A stretch of DNA of 64,000 nucleotides from Coxiella endosymbiont of Amblyomma nuttalli (GCF_018107685.1 NZ_CP064834.1:744001-808000), one strand, 5' to 3'; positions 19,857 to 28,975 are shown, numbered from the stretch's first letter. Notes: generated by a model from the letters alone, not told the origin. Translations and numbers: made by a program.

Positions 19857-19940
19857 GCCGAGGTGGCGGAACTGGTAGACGCGCCGGACTCAAAATTCGG
19901 TAGTGGCAACGCTGTGGGGGTTCGATTCCCCCTCTCGGTA
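19857..19940 (+). tRNA. tRNA-Leu (anticodon CAA)
   Basis: 84-nt class II tRNA. The acceptor GCCGAGG pairs with TCTCGGT (G1-U72 wobble, as in E. coli leuZ), discriminator A73. The anticodon stem CCGGA/TTCGG encloses loop CTCAAAA, giving CAA. A long variable arm and the T-loop GGTTCGATTCC are present. The bases after A73 are TTA, so the CCA end is not encoded and must be added enzymatically. Confidence 0.95.
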
Positions 19941-20040
19941 TTAAAACCAGACTTTAATGAATAGTATTCCCTTATCGCTTTTTATAACTCAACTAGTTAA
20001 AATAAATATCTACAAAACACTTATTTTAACATAGATAATT

Positions 20041-20496
20041 TCACCAGCAGCAGCTTTTGAAGATATAATTTTTCTGTGAGTCAGTATTTTTAGTTGTAAT
20101 GGCAATTGTTATGAGATTTTTAGCGCACACTAAATCCTTCGGTTTTAAATCGGTTTTAAATAGGTCATAATACTGGTTGTTTAAGAAGCGAAATTTTGAA
20201 AGTATGATTTTCTGGTTTTCCGCATCCAATGCATCAAAATTAGTCATCATCTCAGAAGGTAACACAACTACTGTAATTCCTAACAGGTCAGATTTGTCGG
20301 GGTATGCTCTGTAATTCCTATAAAAGCAAGAAATCGATTGACATTCACATTCTAAAGAAATTCCACAATAATCCGTATGACTAACACTGATTGTAGCACC
20401 TATATAGGATTCGAATTTAAAAGCTAACGATATCTTGCAGCACTCCCCACAAAAATTGATAATAATGTTTTTCCAAAGTAAATCTTCATACAGCAA
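20041..20496 (-). CDS. Hypothetical cysteine-rich protein, possibly 5'-truncated
   Basis: I do not recognise this gene. The open frame gives about 151 residues from a TTG at 20496; there is no ATG before residue 90 and no ribosome-binding site, and the frame stays open further upstream to about 20540 (reading VNEVVLGLSNFQQLLYED). The product is rich in cysteine in its first half (NFCGECCKI, LECECQSISC, a final KSCCW) and has a soluble alpha/beta-like second half (GITVVVLPSEMMTNFDAL, LITIAITTK). The frame reads like genuine protein, so it may be a small Coxiella-specific gene or one that has lost its start. Confidence 0.4.
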   Translation of the reverse strand: MLYEDLLWKNIIINFCGECCKISLAFKFESYIGATISVSHTDYCGISLECECQSISCFYRNYRAYPDKSDLLGITVVVLPSEMMTNFDALDAENQKIILSKFRFLNNQYYDLFKTDLKPKDLVCAKNLITIAITTKNTDSQKNYIFKSCCW

Positions 20497-21125
20497 CTGT
20501 TGGAAGTTGCTTAATCCTAAAACAACTTCATTTACAAATCACCCTTAGTATTTTTCACCTTGGAAAATCAATAAGTAACGATATATTATTCCTTTTCATT
20601 TTATTAAATTATTGAGTAAAGGAACGTAATTTACCTATTTAAAAACAAGAATTTTCATTAAGGCTTTCATGATTAATAATATCTTACTTAACCATATTCT
20701 ACACCCACCACATCCCTAAAAGTGAACTACAGCTTGATATTGGTTATGAATGCCTAGTTAGTCTTTCTGCGAATTCAGAAATATTTTTCTCTATCAGCTC
20801 AGCGTAGCTTATCGCAATAGATTCGCAATAGGTGTAGCAAAATACACAGGAATTCGGACACAAATGTCCTCTACTAGTTCTCGCTTATAGACCCACAACT
20901 TTTATTTACTCAGTTGACATCTTCTGCTGAAGCTAATTTAGAATCAGCATTTATTTTTTAGGATTTCATTGGCATTGGCGCGCAAAAAAATGGAACCCAT
21001 CACATTGACACTGAGATAAAACTCTAATTGCTATACTTTAAGGACAATCTTTTTAGATAGCACAAATACAACGCCGATTTTGATGTACTAATCGTGTTAA
21101 CCATTGAGCATTCCTTTAATTCATT
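20497..21125. other. Intergenic region, nothing clear
   Basis: 630 bp without an intact gene. On the plus strand near 20950-21000 a short piece DFIGIGAQKNGT recalls the PAPS-binding loop of sulfotransferases, but nothing around it supports that. Otherwise AT-rich DNA with stops in all frames. Confidence 0.4.
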
Positions 21126-21413
21126 TTAAATTTTATTTTTTTCTTCTTTGGTTCCCTGCTCAGGTTTCAGAGAATTGCGTAACGTTTCAACATCCCTCAT
21201 TAACTCACTAAGCAATCTATTCATTTTCGTTAATTCTTTTACCTGTTCTTCATGCACTTTCGTTAACTGTTGAGTCAGCACACTTAATTCAGCAATTTTT
21301 ATTCCAATAGCGTCATCAGGATTGGGATTAGGAATCATTTCTTCTGGGCTAATCATTGATTTTATATTATTTAAAATATTTTGAAAATCAAATTTCTTAC
21401 CTAAAGTACTCAT
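21126..21413 (-). CDS. Small coiled-coil protein of unknown function
   Basis: 95 residues, highly charged, with no signal peptide or membrane helix. Residues 1-35 contain FDFQNILNNIKSMISPEEM and a short PNPNPDD linker. Residues 36-82 form one long predicted coiled coil (IKIAELSVLTQQLTKVHEEQ, then VKELTKMNRLLSELMRDVET) with heptad leucines, and the tail is lysine/glutamate-rich. ATG 21413 has AGAGG nine bases upstream, so it looks actively translated. I do not recognise a named family. It lies upstream-side of recJ on the same strand, 350 bp away, so not clearly an operon. The heptad pattern suggests an oligomerising scaffold, which is an inference. Confidence 0.65.
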   Translation of the reverse strand: MSTLGKKFDFQNILNNIKSMISPEEMIPNPNPDDAIGIKIAELSVLTQQLTKVHEEQVKELTKMNRLLSELMRDVETLRNSLKPEQGTKEEKNKI

Positions 21414-21763
21414 GATATGACCTCTATAAAACTACAAATGATCTTTTAACACAATTTACTCTATTATTAGTAGATATTGTAATAACTCTCGAATAATGTT
21501 TGCAATGTTATATTTAAACCACCAAAAAATTTCATGCTGTATTTTTCTACTTTCAGCAATCACCAAACTAACTGCGTATGCATAACTAGCTATTTTTCTT
21601 CTTCCGTCATGAAGAAATCAAATGATTCATGCAATCAGATTTTTACTCCCGTTTTTAACACAATTGGACCACATTTCAACCTTTTCATGTTCAAATTTTA
21701 ATTTTATTTTTATAAACATTGTCTGTTTCTATAGGGAATATTAGACAATACTAGATGAATAAG
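21414..21763. other. Intergenic region, nothing recognised
   Basis: 350 bp of AT-rich sequence between recJ and the coiled-coil gene, both on the minus strand. I see no gene, hairpin terminator or promoter I could defend. Confidence 0.5.
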
Positions 21764-23533
21764 TCAATTTACTATATTCATGTGTTCTACAAACAATTGT
21801 AATTTTCTATAACCTTGAAATTCATTAACGTCCAAACGATAAGCTAAATGAACATATTCACACTGAAAATTAGGCCACTGTTTAAGATCAACATGAAAAG
21901 CAATACCATCTAAGCAATAGCTATCACCAGGTAGTTGAAAAATGAGTTTTAAATGACGCTGTCCTACTACACGCTGGCTAATTAATTTAAAATGTCCATC
22001 AAAGAGAGGCTCAGGAAATCCTTGTCCCCAAGGACCTGCATTCTGTATTAGTAATGCCAACTCAAGTGTTAGCTCATCCGAAGTTAACTCACCATCAGTA
22101 ATTAACTTGGCTTGAAGATCATCTTCACTCAATTGATTTGCAACTTCTTGAGAAAATGCCTGCTGGAACTCTTTAAATCGACTAGCAGGTAAGTTTAAAC
22201 CTGCTGCCATTGCATGCCCTCCAAATTTACTAACTAATCCAGCATATTTTGTTGCAATTGCTTCTAATACATTGCAAATGTGTAGTCCAGTCACCGAGCG
22301 AGCTGAACCTTTTAGAGTATCATCGTTCGTTTTTGCAAAGGCAATCGTTGGACGATGGATGCGTTCTTTAACTCGCGAAGCAATCAATCCTACGACACCT
22401 TGATGCCATTCTTCACGATATAAGCATAAACCAACAGGTAAGTTTTGATTTAAATATAATGTATCGATTGCTTCAAAAGCTTCCTTTTGCATTTGTGACT
22501 CAATTAACCGACGTTCTTTATTCAAAGCATCTAACTGATAAGCAATATCCAAAGCAGCGTCCATATTATCTGCTAATAAGCAGGCAACACCCAAACTCAT
22601 ATCATCCAGTCGTCCCGCTGCATTTAATCGTGGGCCAATGACAAAGCCTAAGTCTACGGATCGTAACTTCTCATACTTTCGTCCAGCTACTTCCAGAAGA
22701 GCTAAAATTCCCGGATGTGTTTGGGCCGCGCGGATACGTTGTAATCCTTGATAAACCAGTATTCGATTATTTTTATCAAGTGGGACGACATCAGCGATAG
22801 TTCCCAACGCTACAAAGTCTAAAAATCTAGCCATATTGGGAGAATCAATACCATGACACTTAAACCAGTTATTTTTTTTAAGTTGTGCGCGAACAGCAAG
22901 CATAAGATAAAAAGCTACACCAACTCCTGCCAAACATTTACTAGGAAATTGATCTCCTTTACAATAAGGGTTAACGATAGCATAAGCAGCTGGTAATACC
23001 GCCCCAGGCAAATGATGGTCAGTTACTAGAACATCTATCCCTAACTGATTGGCACGGGCTACACCAGCATGACTTGAAATCCCATGATCAACCGTAACAA
23101 TTAATTCTGATCGACCAGATGCGGCAATATCAACAATTTCAGTACTTAAACCATAACCATACGTAAATCGGTTTGGCACTAAATAGGAAACATTTTCTGC
23201 TCCAAATGCGCGCAATGAGCTGACCATTAACGCAGTGCTTGTCGCGCCATCGGTGTCAAAATCGCCAATAACTACAATATGTTCTTGTTTTTTTAACGCT
23301 TGTATCAAGCGAGAGACCGCCTTATCAATATTAGATAACGATGAATACGATAATAAACTGTTTAGATCTCTGGATAATTCATTAGTAGAGCCTACATTTC
23401 GCAGTTGATAAATTCGTTGTAAGACAGGATGAAAATACTTAAATCTACCATTCGATTTAGGCATTATACGTCGTACAACTTTCTTATACACAAGCACTTC
23501 TCTTTCCTTTTTCATCAATTTAACTTTCATCAT
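21764..23533 (-). CDS. recJ: Single-stranded-DNA-specific 5'-3' exonuclease RecJ
   Basis: RecJ degrades ssDNA 5' to 3' in RecF recombination and mismatch repair; it belongs to the DHH phosphoesterases. The 589-residue protein (E. coli 577) has motif I GDFDTDGATST (D91, D93, D95), motif II VTVDHG, motif III LVTDHHLPG, motif IV GPRLNAAGRLDD and the DHHA1 GGHAMAAGL. All the acidic metal ligands I can check are present. The N terminus has several Met codons (residues 1, 2, 7); the true start is uncertain by a few residues. Retention of a recombination exonuclease is relevant to how the abundant small duplications in this genome form or persist. Confidence 0.95.
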   Translation of the reverse strand: MMKVKLMKKEREVLVYKKVVRRIMPKSNGRFKYFHPVLQRIYQLRNVGSTNELSRDLNSLLSYSSLSNIDKAVSRLIQALKKQEHIVVIGDFDTDGATSTALMVSSLRAFGAENVSYLVPNRFTYGYGLSTEIVDIAASGRSELIVTVDHGISSHAGVARANQLGIDVLVTDHHLPGAVLPAAYAIVNPYCKGDQFPSKCLAGVGVAFYLMLAVRAQLKKNNWFKCHGIDSPNMARFLDFVALGTIADVVPLDKNNRILVYQGLQRIRAAQTHPGILALLEVAGRKYEKLRSVDLGFVIGPRLNAAGRLDDMSLGVACLLADNMDAALDIAYQLDALNKERRLIESQMQKEAFEAIDTLYLNQNLPVGLCLYREEWHQGVVGLIASRVKERIHRPTIAFAKTNDDTLKGSARSVTGLHICNVLEAIATKYAGLVSKFGGHAMAAGLNLPASRFKEFQQAFSQEVANQLSEDDLQAKLITDGELTSDELTLELALLIQNAGPWGQGFPEPLFDGHFKLISQRVVGQRHLKLIFQLPGDSYCLDGIAFHVDLKQWPNFQCEYVHLAYRLDVNEFQGYRKLQLFVEHMNIVN

Positions 23534-23883
23534 TTTGATATTCTAAATATCGTGATATCGTAGCAATAACTATGCTTAAAACACAACCTTATTACTCAAG
23601 TTTACTTTTTAAAACTTTATTTTTATTAAAGGTAAACCTCTTGAAATAAATTTCAGTGCAATATTTAGCATTAACAGGTATGTCGTAGTTTTGATCAATA
23701 TTATTATTGTGTGAGTAAATAATATTATTGTATAAGTAAATATGACATACTTGTGTTTTGTCGTGTGGGAAATGTCAATTGAGACCCCTCCAATTGAAGT
23801 ATTTCTTTAAGTTTTTAGATTATGCTCTTACGCTATAAGAGTTGTGACGCACAGCTTAAAAAATGAAGTGAGTTTGATTCGTC
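23534..23883. other. Intergenic region between divergent recJ and GNAT genes
   Basis: 350 bp that must hold promoters for both flanking genes, although I cannot place them confidently. It contains an imperfect 21-bp tandem duplication at 23702-23743. No ribosome-binding site stands out before the GNAT ATG. Confidence 0.4.
23702..23743. repeat. Imperfect tandem duplication, 21-bp period
   Basis: TATTATTGTGTGAGTAAATA is followed 21 bases later by TATTATTGTATAAGTAAATA, two mismatches. It belongs to the set of back-to-back short duplications seen across the noncoding DNA of this window. Confidence 0.7.
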
Positions 23884-24477
23884 ATGATTAGTACTTTCTA
23901 TAATAAAAAATTCCCCATCTTAGATGTTGATGAGAATTTTTTCTTGCGCGAACAATTTATTAAAGACGCAGAAGCTTTTTTCGAGTACTATACACATCCT
24001 GAAGTAACTCGTTATATTCTTGCCTTTAATCCTCGAAACTTAACTGAAGCTATCGCTGAAATTCATTACTGTCGAAATTTATTCAAGAATGAATGTGGAA
24101 TTTATTGGGCATTAGCCCGAAAAGAAGATGATTATATGATTGGTGCTATCGGTCTTTACATCAATAATCAGCATGATCGGGCTGAAATTTGTTACGATCT
24201 TTCCCATCAATACTGGAATCAAGGCATTATGACAAAAGTCATTAAAATAGTTCTTGATTTTTCTTTCCATCACATTCCTATTAAGCAAATCGAAGCCGTT
24301 ACATTAAAAGAAAATAGCGCATCTGTTACGACACTTAGAAAAGTGGGATTTGTATATGAAGGTTCAATGAAAAATTATCGTTACTTCAACGGCCGTTCCT
24401 ATGATATTGAGATGTTCACCATTGAATCTCGGATAAAAAATCCAACAAAATTCTTCCCTCACATTGGCAATAAATAG
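23884..24477 (+). CDS. GNAT-family N-acetyltransferase (RimJ/RimL type)
   Basis: 197-residue acetyl-CoA-dependent acetyltransferase. Evidence: the N-terminal FLREQFIKDAEAFFEYYTHPEVTRYI (the RimJ/RimL-type start: do-residues then 'np.v.ry'), the strand MIGAIGLYINN, the acetyl-CoA loop region YDLSHQYWNQGIMTKVIKIV (W-x-x-G-x-x-T in place of the R/Q-x-x-G-x-G/A loop) and the C-terminal ENSASVTTLRKVGFVYEG. The pyrophosphate-binding loop is divergent (WNQGIMTK) but still typical of this subfamily. Substrate unknown; ribosomal protein N-termini and small molecules are both known for relatives. Confidence 0.85.
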   Translation: MISTFYNKKFPILDVDENFFLREQFIKDAEAFFEYYTHPEVTRYILAFNPRNLTEAIAEIHYCRNLFKNECGIYWALARKEDDYMIGAIGLYINNQHDRAEICYDLSHQYWNQGIMTKVIKIVLDFSFHHIPIKQIEAVTLKENSASVTTLRKVGFVYEGSMKNYRYFNGRSYDIEMFTIESRIKNPTKFFPHIGNK

Positions 24478-24589
24478 CAAGGGCCGCTGATGAGACAACC
24501 ACACGTACTTATTTCCTTGTATCTCACTGAGATATGAAAACGTTTTATTTATTCAAGGCCTATTAATTCTATATCTCACCAGTACGCTT

Positions 24590-24930
24590 AATTTTTTCAA
24601 CTCACGTGCTTACGATGCTCAGTGAGCTTATCACCTTAAGTTTATTATTTTTTATATTGCACCTTTTGCTGAAGACTTTTCAGACCGAATTCTAGGTCTT
24701 CATTATTCCATCCTGGTTGGTACTATCTTTTAGGAATCGATTATTTTTTACTTGGTTTATTTGGGCATCATTTCCGTTCTAGTCATCAGTAATAAACTTT
24801 TAAAACCAAGTAGTTCCATTTTTTATGGGAATTTTATTGCGAAGACGATCCTCTCCGGAATGCAGGATTCACCTTGCTTTATATCGGCGTCAATTTAGAT
24901 GGTCTCCTTACTCCAGGTAGTGTACAAGCT
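24590..24930 (+). pseudogene. Remnant of a POT-family (PTR2/Dtp) proton-dependent peptide transporter
   Basis: POT transporters are 12-14 helix MFS proteins that import di- and tripeptides with protons. Three ordered fragments in different frames match the conserved N-terminal half. First, 24605-24730 reads RAYDAQ*AYHLKFIIFYIAP then FAEDFSDRILGLHYSILVG, like the GGxxADRxLG loop. Second, about 24790-24830 reads NKLLKPSSSIFYGN, like GNGLFKPNxSSLLG. Third, 24847-24915 reads DPLRNAGFTLLYIGVNLDGLL, like DPRRDAGFTLFYxGINLGAL. Spacing fits the family. It has frameshifts and at least one stop (TGA at 24623), so it is dead. Confidence 0.65.
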
Positions 24931-25144
24931 TCATTCAATAGGTATGCAGTTAGGTCCTTACTTTTATCACTGTTGGAACTAAGATAATTACTGCTGTATT
25001 CACTTTTTTTAGCTGCCATACATTCGAAAGTCGGGTGTTATCTATTCCAAAATCAAATCACCCGTGCAACATTTTAGCACGTTTAGCGTATTGTATCGAA
25101 TCAGCGAAGACTGTAACATCATCACTATTCTACATTAAAAATTG

Positions 25145-25168
25145 GTGAAAGGTACAGTGAAAGGTACA
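25145..25168. repeat. Tandem duplication, 12 bp x 2
   Basis: GTGAAAGGTACA occurs twice back to back without mismatch, in the eroded DNA between the POT remnant and tatD. Confidence 0.8.
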
Positions 25169-25497
25169 TTGAGAGAGAAGGCTATTGAATGATTATCGAA
25201 GTGCCATGAGAACCCATATTGCTATCTATGAACACGGCTCCCTTTTGGAAAAAGCAACGCTTGTTAGCGGCTGGTTCGATGAAAATCTCATTCACATTTC
25301 CTAGATTTGAATTCTCTGCTCGATAGCAACTTTCGGATACGGCTATTCAGAAGATCAATGACTTAGTGCCAATACGGATTCTTATCAAATTGTCACTATT
25401 TTGTTGAAGATAATTTATAAAATCGGATTATCAGCAATAAATCTCGAAAACATATAATACTTGATAAAAAAATTATGTCTGTTCCGCTATACTTACA

Positions 25498-26286
25498 TCA
25501 AAAAGCGCTAGGATAATAGGATTTAAAGAGATTAAAATAATTTTCCGTCGTTTTTCGCGCGATCTCTTCAACCGTAATATTTTTCAATTTAGCAATATGC
25601 TCTGCTATATAACGTACATATCGTGGCTCATTTTTTTTACCTCGATGAGGGACTGGTGCTATATAAGGCGCATCCGTTTCAATAAGCATCTTCTCAAGCG
25701 GTGTTCTTGCGGCAATTTCAGCAACATTGGTTGCGTTTTTAAAAGTGACAATACCCGAAAAAGAAATATAAAAACCCAATTTCAGTGCTTGCTTACTCAT
25801 ATCCCAACTTTCTGTAAAACAGTGTATCACTCCACCCACCACCTTAGCATTTTCTTCCTGCATGATTTGCATTGTATCAACAGGTGCACCGCGCGAATGA
25901 ATAATCAAGGGTTTTCTCAATTGCAGTGCTGCTTGAATATGAGATCGGAAACGATCACGCATTATTTCTAGTCTACTGGTATGATAATAATAATCTAAGC
26001 CTGTTTCTCCAACCGCAACAACCTTAGGATGATCTGCTAGTTCTATTATTTCCTGCACCTTAGGTTCATAATTCACTTTTTTGCTGGGATGTAATCCAAC
26101 ACTTGCAGATACATTCTTAAAACGTTCTGCAATTCCAATGATGGTGTGCGCATCCACTAAATCAACACTCACACAGAGAATATGTTCTACACCTTCAATT
26201 TTTGCTTTTTCAATTAACGCGCCTAGATCTCCCTCATAAGGCCTCAAATCAAGCATATTTAAATGACAATGAGAATCAACAAACAT
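25498..26286 (-). CDS. tatD: TatD-family metal-dependent DNase
   Basis: TIM-barrel metallohydrolase of the amidohydrolase superfamily, with 3'-5' exonuclease and AP-type DNase activity in relatives. In this position it is E. coli YcfH. The 262-residue protein has the metal ligands H6 and H8 (DSHCHLN), the bridging glutamate in GETGLDYYYH, histidines in IIHSRGA and GVIHCFTES, and the aspartate in LIETDAPYIAP. Start ATG 26286 overlaps the end of holB by 11 bp, so holB-tatD are translationally coupled. It is the last gene of the long minus-strand lipid/replication cluster. Confidence 0.93.
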   Translation of the reverse strand: MFVDSHCHLNMLDLRPYEGDLGALIEKAKIEGVEHILCVSVDLVDAHTIIGIAERFKNVSASVGLHPSKKVNYEPKVQEIIELADHPKVVAVGETGLDYYYHTSRLEIMRDRFRSHIQAALQLRKPLIIHSRGAPVDTMQIMQEENAKVVGGVIHCFTESWDMSKQALKLGFYISFSGIVTFKNATNVAEIAARTPLEKMLIETDAPYIAPVPHRGKKNEPRYVRYIAEHIAKLKNITVEEIARKTTENYFNLFKSYYPSAF

Positions 26287-27253
26287 AATCTATTTCTATA
26301 GTTAAAAATATTTCTTCTAATAATAACCGTAGATTGACTGCAACCACACTTTCCACTAGCTGCCATGCTTTTTGCAACTGTTGGAGTAGCAAAAGCGTTT
26401 TTCTTCGAGGAAATACCATCTTTAGTTTTTTTAATAGCGCTAAACGATCCTTGTTTACAACAAAATCATCAGCGTTTAGTTGAAGCCGTAAAATATCCAT
26501 GAAAATAATTATTAATATTTGTAAAATTAGCTGGAGATTTTCTTTTAATATAGTATCCACTATATCAATGGCATTTTCGCGTTGTTCAACACTATTTAAT
26601 ACTAAGTTGAACAATTGGTCGCGTAATGATAAAAAGTTTGTTACCCCTAATTCAAGTGCATATAAGGGAGCCTGATTAGCAATTTTTAGTAATTGGACAG
26701 CTTGAGAAAGATCGATATTTATCTTTTTTTGCAGCCATTGAGTAGTAACAGCACTTACACATGGGTTAAATGTCAATCGTTGACAACGACTAGTGATAGT
26801 TGGTAACAATGTATCTGGCCGATGGCTAACTAAAAGTAATAGTATCTGTCCAGTGGGTTCTTCTAATGTTTTTAAAAAAGCGTTGGCAGAGGCGTGGTGC
26901 ATTACTTCGGCAGGATGAATAATGACTACTTGATGATGATTACAATGAGATGTTTGATTAAGATCGCTTATAAGAGCCCGCACTTGATCGATCTTAATCA
27001 TTTTGCTCTTCTCTTCCGGTGTCACAATGAAAAAATCAGGATGATTACCAACGCAAAATAGTCGACAACTGTGACAAGTACCACAAGCCACTTCCTTTTT
27101 GTTTTCACAGAGTATAAATTTTGCTACTTTTTTCGCAAATCCAACTTTACCTAAACCACGACTACCTACTAAAAGTAGCGCATGTGGCAGCCGTCCTTGT
27201 AGATAAGACGACTTTATTTCTTGCCATTGTTTTTGTTGCCAGGGATAAATCAT
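26276..27253 (-). CDS. holB: DNA polymerase III delta' subunit
   Basis: Clamp-loader subunit that helps load the beta clamp. The 325-residue AAA+ protein has the Walker-A-like loop LLVGSRGLGKVGFAKK (Val after GK, so not a canonical nucleotide site, as expected for delta'), the zinc module CGTCHSCRLFCVGNHPD, the AFLKTLEEPTG helix and the SRC motif TSRCQRLTF. Length and architecture are normal (E. coli 334). The tmk gene ends 17 bp before it. In some relatives a pilZ gene lies between holB and tatD; here it is absent. Confidence 0.94.
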   Translation of the reverse strand: MIYPWQQKQWQEIKSSYLQGRLPHALLLVGSRGLGKVGFAKKVAKFILCENKKEVACGTCHSCRLFCVGNHPDFFIVTPEEKSKMIKIDQVRALISDLNQTSHCNHHQVVIIHPAEVMHHASANAFLKTLEEPTGQILLLLVSHRPDTLLPTITSRCQRLTFNPCVSAVTTQWLQKKINIDLSQAVQLLKIANQAPLYALELGVTNFLSLRDQLFNLVLNSVEQRENAIDIVDTILKENLQLILQILIIIFMDILRLQLNADDFVVNKDRLALLKKLKMVFPRRKTLLLLQQLQKAWQLVESVVAVNLRLLLEEIFLTIEIDYVC

Positions 27254-27270
27254 GTTTCTCTCAGATTATT

Positions 27271-27906
27271 TCATAATGTTAGTAATGGTTTAATCGCTTT
27301 TAGTATTTGTTCTTTAACTAAAGATATTTTTTGATCGGCATGAATTACTCGAAACCACTGAGGCTCCTGTCTGGCCATTTTTAAATAGCTTTTTCGTACA
27401 CGTTTGAAAAATTCCAAACCTTCAGTTTCAATACGATCTTTAGCTCCTCGATTGTTAACTCGATTTAACCCTACTGAAACTGGCGCATCTAATAATAGTG
27501 TTATATCTGGTTTTAGGTCTCCATGCACCCATTTAGCTAATTTTTTAATATGGTTAACAGGAATTCCACGTCCACCACCTTGATACGCAAAACTGGCGTC
27601 AGTAAAACGATCTGATAATACCCACTTCCCTCTCCGCAAAGCAGGCAAAACCACTTGCGCAATATTCTGTGCACGTCCCGCGAATATGAGTAATAATTCG
27701 GTGTCAGGACACATCATTTCTGTGTAATGATCCAATAAAATACGACGAATTGCTTCCGCAATCAGCGTTCCTCCCGGCTCTCGCGTAATGATATAAGGAA
27801 TATTCATTAAATCCAGTTGCTCACGCACATAATTAAGTGCTGTTGTTTTTCCAACCCCTTCAATTCCCTCAAATGAAATAAAACGACCTCCTTCAGTTCT
27901 TTCCAT
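27271..27906 (-). CDS. tmk: Thymidylate kinase
   Basis: Phosphorylates dTMP to dTDP. Evidence: P-loop [34 protein letters not shown], and the LID region [13 protein letters not shown]. The reading frame extends to a TTG at 27918, but ATG 27906 follows the ribosome-binding sequence GGGGAGAAGG directly and gives the usual N terminus ([17 protein letters not shown]), 211 residues. It lies between the mltG remnant and holB, the standard mltG-tmk-holB order. Confidence 0.95.
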   Translation of the reverse strand: MERTEGGRFISFEGIEGVGKTTALNYVREQLDLMNIPYIITREPGGTLIAEAIRRILLDHYTEMMCPDTELLLIFAGRAQNIAQVVLPALRRGKWVLSDRFTDASFAYQGGGRGIPVNHIKKLAKWVHGDLKPDITLLLDAPVSVGLNRVNNRGAKDRIETEGLEFFKRVRKSYLKMARQEPQWFRVIHADQKISLVKEQILKAIKPLLTL

Positions 27907-27933
27907 CCTTCTCCCCAATCAATTCAAAATAGC

Positions 27934-27960
27934 ATTGCCCCTAAAAATTGCCCCTAAAAA
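27934..27960. repeat. Tandem duplication, 13 bp x 2
   Basis: ATTGCCCCTAAAA is repeated directly, just upstream of tmk in the mltG remnant region. Confidence 0.8.
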
Positions 27961-28014
27961 AGGTGATAGTGCCATACGTACTTCTCCTTATCTACATTAT
28001 TTACTACCTAGTGA

Positions 28015-28320
28015 TTTCTATATCTTACTAAAAGATATGACTTTCATCACCTCTTGCTACTTGAGCGCAGCCGGAGTGCGGATACACACGACGACATATC
28101 AATAAGCGTCAGCGTAGGTACTTAAGCTATAATGCCAGTAGACATTATAAGCCGTATTTGTTATTAAATCTTCTTTAAAATATATAATCTTGCGCAAAAG
28201 GCTATCGGTAAGGTGACCTAAACCATATAAAATCACCAGATCTGCTTGTATGACGGTATTTTTCTTTCTTAAGAAACGCAAAAATTCCAGGGAAATTTTG
28301 GGTGATCTTCTAACTTATAG
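28015..28320 (-). pseudogene. mltG: Remnant of endolytic murein transglycosylase MltG (C-terminal part)
   Basis: MltG cleaves nascent glycan strands and sits upstream of tmk in most gammaproteobacteria. On the minus strand 28310-28099 reads ISLEFLRFLRKKNTVIQAD, then LVILYGLGHLTDSLLRK and TNTAYNVYWHYSL. This matches the MltG sequence FxNRLRKxMxLQTDPTVIYG followed by SPYNTYxxxGLPPTPI. Lower down, in other frames, the pieces VARGDESHIF and SFSK match the family's C-terminal YFVARGDGSHxFSKT. The N-terminal two thirds, including most of the LysM-like domain, is gone and the frame is broken, so there is no functional enzyme. Confidence 0.8.
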
Positions 28321-28474
28321 TTGGTAATGCAATTTTTTCATTAATAAAACCACAATCGAAACTTGATAGGAATTTGCATGATGTGTAGGTTATGATACGA
28401 GCTAATTTAGCACAATACTTTTTTGTGTTCTGCCTTGTGATATTAAGATTGCTGCGTATATTAACAAACTTTAC

Positions 28475-28498
28475 AGAGCATAATCTAGAGCATAATCT
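28475..28498. repeat. Tandem duplication, 12 bp x 2
   Basis: AGAGCATAATCT occurs twice in direct succession, no mismatches. Confidence 0.8.
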
Positions 28499-28795
28499 CG
28501 AGCAAACAAGCACGAGTCAGGAGAAATAATTTTTCGGATACTAGCTAATTGAAATGACCTAATTTGGTCATTATTAATTTGTTAGGATAGTGATTATGTG
28601 TTTAAAAAGATGTGAATTTTCATTAAGTGTTGCTTTTTCCTAATGGAATATCTACAATCTTCAATGTCTACCTCTTTCAATACAAGCAGAACTGTGCTAT
28701 TTTGATTTTACAGCACAGTGTTGTCCGGATAAATTTCATGGTGTCACGCTCGTGTTATTTGATGTGCCTCGTTTTAAAGCGGGTCTTTTATCGAT

Positions 28796-28815
28796 TCTGG
28801 CTAATCCTGGCTAAT
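28796..28815. repeat. Tandem duplication, 10 bp x 2
   Basis: TCTGGCTAAT is followed at once by CCTGGCTAAT, one mismatch. Confidence 0.6.
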
Positions 28816-28856
28816 TTATAGATGGAATTGGGGGTATTGAAGTGATACGAGTTAAT

Positions 28857-28892
28857 ATAAATGATTTGTTAGGAATAAATGATTTGTTAGGA
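28857..28892. repeat. Tandem duplication, 18 bp x 2, perfect
   Basis: ATAAATGATTTGTTAGGA is duplicated exactly and adjacently. A perfect 18-bp duplication in freely mutating DNA implies a recent event. Confidence 0.9.
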
Positions 28893-28975
28893 GTAGTGAA
28901 GTAGCACAATCCTATTCTAGATGATATTTAGATAGTTATTTATTGTCTATTTGACTTCTTTTTCTGATTAAATAT

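Larger units (their letters stand above)
24478..25497. other. Region holding the remains of a peptide transporter
   Basis: 1 kb between the ends of the convergent GNAT and tatD genes. Its first half is the POT-family pseudogene listed separately. From about 24950 to 25497 I see no definite remnant apart from a 12-bp tandem duplication at 25145-25168. Confidence 0.5.

Noticed and set aside
20925-21020. Sulfotransferase-like loop DFIGIGAQKNGT on the plus strand
   Set aside because: The 12-residue similarity stands alone, preceded by a stop and followed by a stop, with no second motif.
25597-25971. 124-codon frame opposite tatD
   Set aside because: tatD is intact on the other strand with all metal ligands; this frame is its shadow.
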